From contig CAWGQE010000003.1 of the NCBI GenBank assembly GCA_963824705.1, positions 682,001 to 746,000 of the forward strand: a stretch of DNA of 64,000 bases, written 5' to 3'. The notes below the pieces were generated by a model. It was given only the letters and a program-made list of their open reading frames with translations, had not been told where the DNA came from and made no database searches. This DNA is from VRUE01 sp963824705. Its GTDB lineage: Bacteria; Actinomycetota; Thermoleophilia; Solirubrobacterales; 70-9. Position 1 is the stretch's first letter, and every line of letters begins with the position of its first letter. Shown here in pieces: positions 60,210 through 64,000 of the stretch. The position numbers and the translations under genes were made by a program.

Positions 60210-61499
60210 ATGGGATTGCCTGGGCCGTTTCCCGTGGGGCGTTATGCACGCAAGCTCGAAGAAGAGATGCGCCGTCGAGCGCGGGTATCTCTTATTGGCG
60301 AGGTCACTGGACTCAGCCGGAGCAAAGCCCAAGCATATTTCGAGTTGCGCGATGCCGAGGGTGCTGTGCCATGCGCAATCTGGCTGAACGAGCTCGAAAA
60401 ACTCGAACTCCCAGAGCAGGGCCTACGTGATGGCGCCGAAGTCGTAATCGGTGGAGGTCCCGACTACTACCGGGGTGGTTCGCAGGCGTCGCCCAGCTTT
60501 TTCTTTCGCGCAACTCATATCCGTCTTGCGGGCGAGGGCGATCTGCTGGCGCGGTTGGAGACGCTGCGCAAGCAACTGCGGGCTGAGGGGCTGTTCGAGC
60601 TGCAAAAGCAGCTGGCCCGACCGCGCCTGCCGAAGACGATCGGGGTGGTCACCGCGGAGAGCGGCGCCGCCAGAAGGGACCTGCTCGCCGGCTTGCAGCG
60701 CCGCGGCTGGGCGGGAACCGTGGTCTGGGCCTTCGCGCCGGTTCAGGACCGCCGCGCGGCCCCCGCGATCGCCGCGGCGATTCAAGAGCTCGCGGCGACG
60801 CCGACGGTCGAGGCGATCGTCGTCGCCCGCGGCGGCGGCAGCCTCGCCGACCTCTGGGCGTTTTGCGATGAGACCCTCTGTCGCACGGTGGCGATGCTGC
60901 GGGTGCCGGTGATAAGCGCCGTCGGCCACGAGCGCGACTCGACCCTGATCGACGACGTCGCCGCGGTCGCCTGCTCGACCCCGACCCACGCCGCCGAGGC
61001 GGTCGTGCCGCTCGATTGCCTCGCCGCTCGCGATGGGCTCGCCCGCAGCGCCGCCGCGCTGCGGCGGGCCGGGGAGGGAGCCGTGGGCACGCGCAGCCGG
61101 CACCTGGTGGCGTTGGCTCGCGGCCCGGCCCGGGCGCTGCGGCGCGAGCGCATCGCGCTCAACCAGAAGACGCGCGAGATTCGCGCCTCCTCCGAACGCG
61201 GCCTTGCCGAGCGCCGCGCCTTTCAGCGTCGCATCGCCCTCGTCGTCCTCTCCCGTGCCGCTCGCCGCGCCGCCGGAGCGGACGCGGACAGCAAGCGTGA
61301 GGCGCTGCGGCGGGCGCAGGTGGCCTTCCGCGCCCATGAACCCGAGCGCACCCTGGAACGGGGCTACGCCCTCGCCGAGGACAGCGGCGGGGAGCCGGTG
61401 ACGAGCGCCGCCGCCGCGCTCGCCGCCAAGCACGTCAGACTGCGCTTCGCCGACGGCGGCGTCGGCGCGGAGATCGATCGAGACGGGAGTGGGGGATGA
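60210..61499 (+). CDS. xseA: Exodeoxyribonuclease VII large subunit
   Basis: The N-terminal OB fold (about 20-105, ARVSLIGEVTGLSRSKAQAY) binds single-stranded DNA. The catalytic core has IGVVTAESGAARRDLLAGL, VARGGGSLADLWAFCDETL, VISAVGHERDSTLIDDVAAV and ACSTPTHAAEAVVP. A long coiled-coil region and the C-terminal ERTLERGYALAED follow. Length (429) is normal. xseB overlaps its end by 4 nt. Confidence 0.94.
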   Translation: MGLPGPFPVGRYARKLEEEMRRRARVSLIGEVTGLSRSKAQAYFELRDAEGAVPCAIWLNELEKLELPEQGLRDGAEVVIGGGPDYYRGGSQASPSFFFRATHIRLAGEGDLLARLETLRKQLRAEGLFELQKQLARPRLPKTIGVVTAESGAARRDLLAGLQRRGWAGTVVWAFAPVQDRRAAPAIAAAIQELAATPTVEAIVVARGGGSLADLWAFCDETLCRTVAMLRVPVISAVGHERDSTLIDDVAAVACSTPTHAAEAVVPLDCLAARDGLARSAAALRRAGEGAVGTRSRHLVALARGPARALRRERIALNQKTREIRASSERGLAERRAFQRRIALVVLSRAARRAAGADADSKREALRRAQVAFRAHEPERTLERGYALAEDSGGEPVTSAAAALAAKHVRLRFADGGVGAEIDRDGSGG

Positions 61500-61735
61500 G
61501 CGAGGCGCCAGAGTCCTACGAGGCCGCGGTAGAGCGGTTGGAGCAGATCATCGATCGTCTCGACTCCGGCCAGGCCGGTCTGCGCGAAACGCTCGAGCTC
61601 TGCCGCGAGGGTCGCGAGCTCGTCACCTATTGCTCGACCGAGCTGGACGCGGTCAGCGAGGGTCTGGAAGAGCTGCGACTCGACGAGCTCGCCGCGAAGC
61701 TCGAGCAGACCCCGGCCGCGCGCGAGCAGCCCTGA
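61496..61735 (+). CDS. xseB: Exodeoxyribonuclease VII small subunit
   Basis: The 79-residue protein carries the helical XseB pattern SYEAAVERLEQIIDRLDSGQ, GLRETLELCREGRELV. Several copies coat the coiled coil of XseA. Its ATG overlaps the xseA stop (ATGA), as usual for the pair. Confidence 0.93.
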   Translation: MSEAPESYEAAVERLEQIIDRLDSGQAGLRETLELCREGRELVTYCSTELDAVSEGLEELRLDELAAKLEQTPAAREQP

Positions 61736-61736
61736 C

Positions 61737-64000
61737 TTAGTTCTCTGCTCCCCGTGGCCCCGAGCAGAGCCGGCCGAGGGCCGGGCAGCCGCGGCAGAGA
61801 TCCCAGCCGCGCCGCTCGACCGCGGCGACGGGGAACTCGCCGGCGCCGATCCGGGCGATGATCGCCGTCAGCGCCTCACGCCCCCGTTCCATCTCCTCCC
61901 GGTCGAGTAGCTCGATCGCCGGTTCCTCCGGTCGCTCGAGGAAGACGTAGGCGACCTCGACCTCCTCGACGTCGCGGGCCTCGGCGACCGCGAGGGCGTA
62001 GATCGTTCGCTGGGTCGCGTACTTGGCGGCGCGCTCGGCCGGTGAGGAGCCGTGGAGGTGGTCGGTCTTGTAGTCGATGACGAGGGGCGGGGCGCCCTTG
62101 CGCTCGACCAACAGGTCGATCGAGCCGCGCAGCGTCGTGTCGGCGACGCCGAGGAGCAGGGGAACCTCGGCTCGGGAGGTGGCGCCTGGCGCCACCACCC
62201 GCTCGCGTAACAGGCTTGAGGCGAGCCAGGCGCGTACGGGCGCGAGCAGCGAGGCCTCCGTCTCCTCTGCCGGCTCGCGCCACTCATTGGCGGCGCTCCA
62301 CTCGAGCAGCGAGTGCACGGCCGCACCTCGGGCCGCCGCTTCGTCTCGCTGTCCCGGCTCACCTTCGGCGTTTGCGGTCGAGGTTTGGGTCGCCAGGCGG
62401 TTCAAATCTCGACCGCGCTCGCCGAGGCCGAGCACCCGCTCCATGTAGAAGCGGTACGCACATTCCTCATATGAGGCAATCGCCGTGTAGGAGAGGGGGC
62501 GATTGGGGACCGCCGGTGGGCGACGCGTCGGCAGTGTCGCCTGGCTCTCGCCGAGCGGTGCCGTCGTCGCGGGCTCGCGCTGCGTCGCGGTCAGCTCGGC
62601 GGCCCGCTCGGGCGAGGGCAGGCTTACCCGTACGGCGATCCGCGACGGCTCGAGGCTCGCGTCAAGCCCCTCGCGAGGCTGGGGGGCGGGGATCTCGATC
62701 GCCGAATCGCCCTCGCGGTCGATCTCGAAGCCGTCGAGAATCCGCTCGATCACCGGCGTGCCGGGTTGCGTCGCCCGTCCCGGCCGCGGCATCGTGACCC
62801 CGCTGAGGATCAGCCGCTCGCGCGCTCGGGTCGCGGCGACGTGGAAGAGGCGCAGCTCCTCCGCCGCTTCGCGCTGCTGCGTCTCGGCGCAGAGCTCCTC
62901 GTGCGCGAAGAGGTTGAGCGAGGCGGCACCGAGGCGGCGCAGTTGCAGTCCCACCCGTGGCTCTGACTGCTCGTGCCCGAGCGTCAGCGCCGGCAGTCGC
63001 GATCCGGCCAGCAGCCGCCGCGAGAGGTTGGGAACGGCGACGACGCCGAACTCGAGCCCCTTGGCGCTGTGCACGGTCATGATCCGCACCCCGTCGTGGC
63101 CCTCGATCGCGCTTGCCGCTTCCGCCTCAGCGTCGGCTTCGGCGCGGGCGAAGAGGAAATCGAGCAGGCCGCGCAGGTCGCGCCCCTCGCGGGCCTCGAA
63201 CTCTTCGGCGAGCCGCATCAGCTTGCGCACGTTGGCAAAGCGCGCCTCGCCCGAGGGACGCATCAGGACCGCCAGGTCGTAGCCGGTCTCGGCGATCGCG
63301 GCGTCGATCAAGCCGGCGAGCGACAGCCGCGCGGCGCGCGCACGCAGCCCGCCGACCGTCCGCGCGAAGTCGCGCAGCAGAGCTAACTCCGACTCTGGGA
63401 TCTCCGCAAGTCGCTCGGGGTCCCCCAGCTCGGCTTCGCCCACTTCCGCCGCCTGCTCGAGCGCCGGCCAGACGTGCCGCCGCCGCCCCGCCGCCGCACG
63501 CAGCAGCCAGAGCGTGTCCGGGGCGGCGGCGCAGGCGGGGGAGGCGAGGGCGCCGAACAGGGCCTGGTCGTCGAGCGGGTTGGCGATAGTCGCCAGCAGG
63601 GCGCAGACGTCGGCAACCTGCTGTTGGGACCAGTAGCCGCGGCCACCGATCGTGTAGGGGCGCAGGCCGGCGCGCTCGAGCGAGTCCTCGTAGGCATCGA
63701 GGTGGGTGAAGGCGCGCAGCAGGACGACCATCTCGCCGCGCTCGACGCCGCCCTCGGCCAGCTCGTTCAGTCGTGCGGCGAGAAAGCGGGCCTCGGCCAG
63801 GTGGTTCGGCGGAGTGTCGGCATCGGTCGCCGGCGCCAGGTCGATTCCCTCGCCGTCCCAGCCGTCGCGCGCGGTCAGCAACAGCTCCACCGCCGGTCCG
63901 GTGCCGGCCGGCTCGGGCAGCCGCGGCATGGCGCCGATGCGCAGCGGATGGAAGGCGTCGCCGAGCAGCTTCTCGCCGATCGCGTTGACGGCGCCGATCA
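61737..64000 (-). CDS. AddA-like UvrD-family helicase with C-terminal Fe-S PD-(D/E)XK nuclease (partial)
   Basis: The frame is open to the right edge of the window (AVNAIGEKLLGDAFHPLRIG upstream of the first internal Met), so the N-terminus with the Walker A motif is missing. Present are helicase motifs IV-VI (GYWSQQQVADVCALL, VRIMTVHSAKGLEFGVVAVP, FHVAATRARERLILSG). A RecB-type nuclease follows, with VIDYKTDHL and TQRTIYALA. A Cys in YEECAYRFYME plus C-terminal CRGCPALGRLC would hold the 4Fe-4S cluster of AddB/AddA-type nucleases. It likely processes double-strand breaks. Confidence 0.9.
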   Translation of the reverse strand, partial: IGAVNAIGEKLLGDAFHPLRIGAMPRLPEPAGTGPAVELLLTARDGWDGEGIDLAPATDADTPPNHLAEARFLAARLNELAEGGVERGEMVVLLRAFTHLDAYEDSLERAGLRPYTIGGRGYWSQQQVADVCALLATIANPLDDQALFGALASPACAAAPDTLWLLRAAAGRRRHVWPALEQAAEVGEAELGDPERLAEIPESELALLRDFARTVGGLRARAARLSLAGLIDAAIAETGYDLAVLMRPSGEARFANVRKLMRLAEEFEAREGRDLRGLLDFLFARAEADAEAEAASAIEGHDGVRIMTVHSAKGLEFGVVAVPNLSRRLLAGSRLPALTLGHEQSEPRVGLQLRRLGAASLNLFAHEELCAETQQREAAEELRLFHVAATRARERLILSGVTMPRPGRATQPGTPVIERILDGFEIDREGDSAIEIPAPQPREGLDASLEPSRIAVRVSLPSPERAAELTATQREPATTAPLGESQATLPTRRPPAVPNRPLSYTAIASYEECAYRFYMERVLGLGERGRDLNRLATQTSTANAEGEPGQRDEAAARGAAVHSLLEWSAANEWREPAEETEASLLAPVRAWLASSLLRERVVAPGATSRAEVPLLLGVADTTLRGSIDLLVERKGAPPLVIDYKTDHLHGSSPAERAAKYATQRTIYALAVAEARDVEEVEVAYVFLERPEEPAIELLDREEMERGREALTAIIARIGAGEFPVAAVERRGWDLCRGCPALGRLCSGPRGAEN

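Overview
The window is a 64-kb piece of high-GC bacterial chromosome. It is most likely from the actinobacterial class Thermoleophilia (Solirubrobacterales-like). This placement is inferred from gene order (disA-carD-ispD-ispF-cysS-rlmB as in Actinobacteria, followed by a SigH-like sigma factor as in Firmicutes), an F420-type luciferase-like oxidoreductase, a lysA-hom-thrC-thrB operon, a MarP-type protease, several secreted PD40 propellers and short secreted proteins. No 16S gene is present, so the placement is not proven.

Layout. 0.1-1.6 kb: MFS exporter. 1.8-12.4 kb: conserved housekeeping cluster (c-di-AMP synthase DisA, CarD, the MEP enzymes IspD and IspF, CysRS, RlmB, SigH). Interleaved in it are a DUF389 membrane protein with a 48-aa partner, a PHP phosphatase, an acyl-CoA synthetase and a coiled-coil protein. 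12.4-17.4 kb: PD40 protein, reductase, then a lower-GC accessory patch (candidate modification-dependent restriction enzyme, GNAT protein, broken homing-type endonuclease) ending at tRNA-Thr(UGU). 17.4-28.4 kb: SHOCT membrane protein, ring-cleaving dioxygenase (frameshifted) with maleylacetate reductase, a PlsC-GpsA fusion, an ECF sigma factor with a candidate anti-sigma, rhomboid protease, corrinoid-binding protein, CNNM/CorC protein and an orphan 307-aa protein. 28.4-41 kb: fatty-acid or CoA-ester catabolism (3-hydroxyacyl-CoA dehydrogenase, thiolase, three acyl-CoA dehydrogenases). Thiolase and the third acyl-CoA dehydrogenase share a TetR-type operator. Interspersed are an alkyltransferase-like protein, a patatin, secreted proteins and a frameshifted MBL hydrolase. 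41-56.8 kb: M23 peptidase, lysA-hom-thrC-thrB, PD40 protein, cupin, a very large GltB, a zinc-ribbon FHA protein and a lipoprotein. 56.8-64 kb: PBP, MarP-like protease, HxlR regulator, xseAB and an AddA-like helicase-nuclease that runs off the right edge.

The most unusual content is a set of at least thirteen palindromic elements, about 55-115 bp each, in at least four multi-copy families. Within a family the core is conserved. The flanking arms differ completely from copy to copy, yet in most copies the two arms of one copy are perfect or near-perfect reverse complements (17-30 nt). Several copies lie inside or at the end of reading frames: two in cysS, one each at the C-termini of rlmB and the HxlR gene. 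This resembles Rickettsia palindromic elements in behaviour, although the sequences are not recognised.

Three genes (carD, ispD and the FHA gene) have no ATG/GTG/TTG where the conserved domain begins. Two of them have a good Shine-Dalgarno placed before ATT or ATC. Three coding regions are interrupted by single-base frameshifts.

No stretch longer than 300 bases lacks a gene. The longest intergenic regions (54292-54528, 1563-1776, 29203-29374) are largely filled by the palindromic elements.
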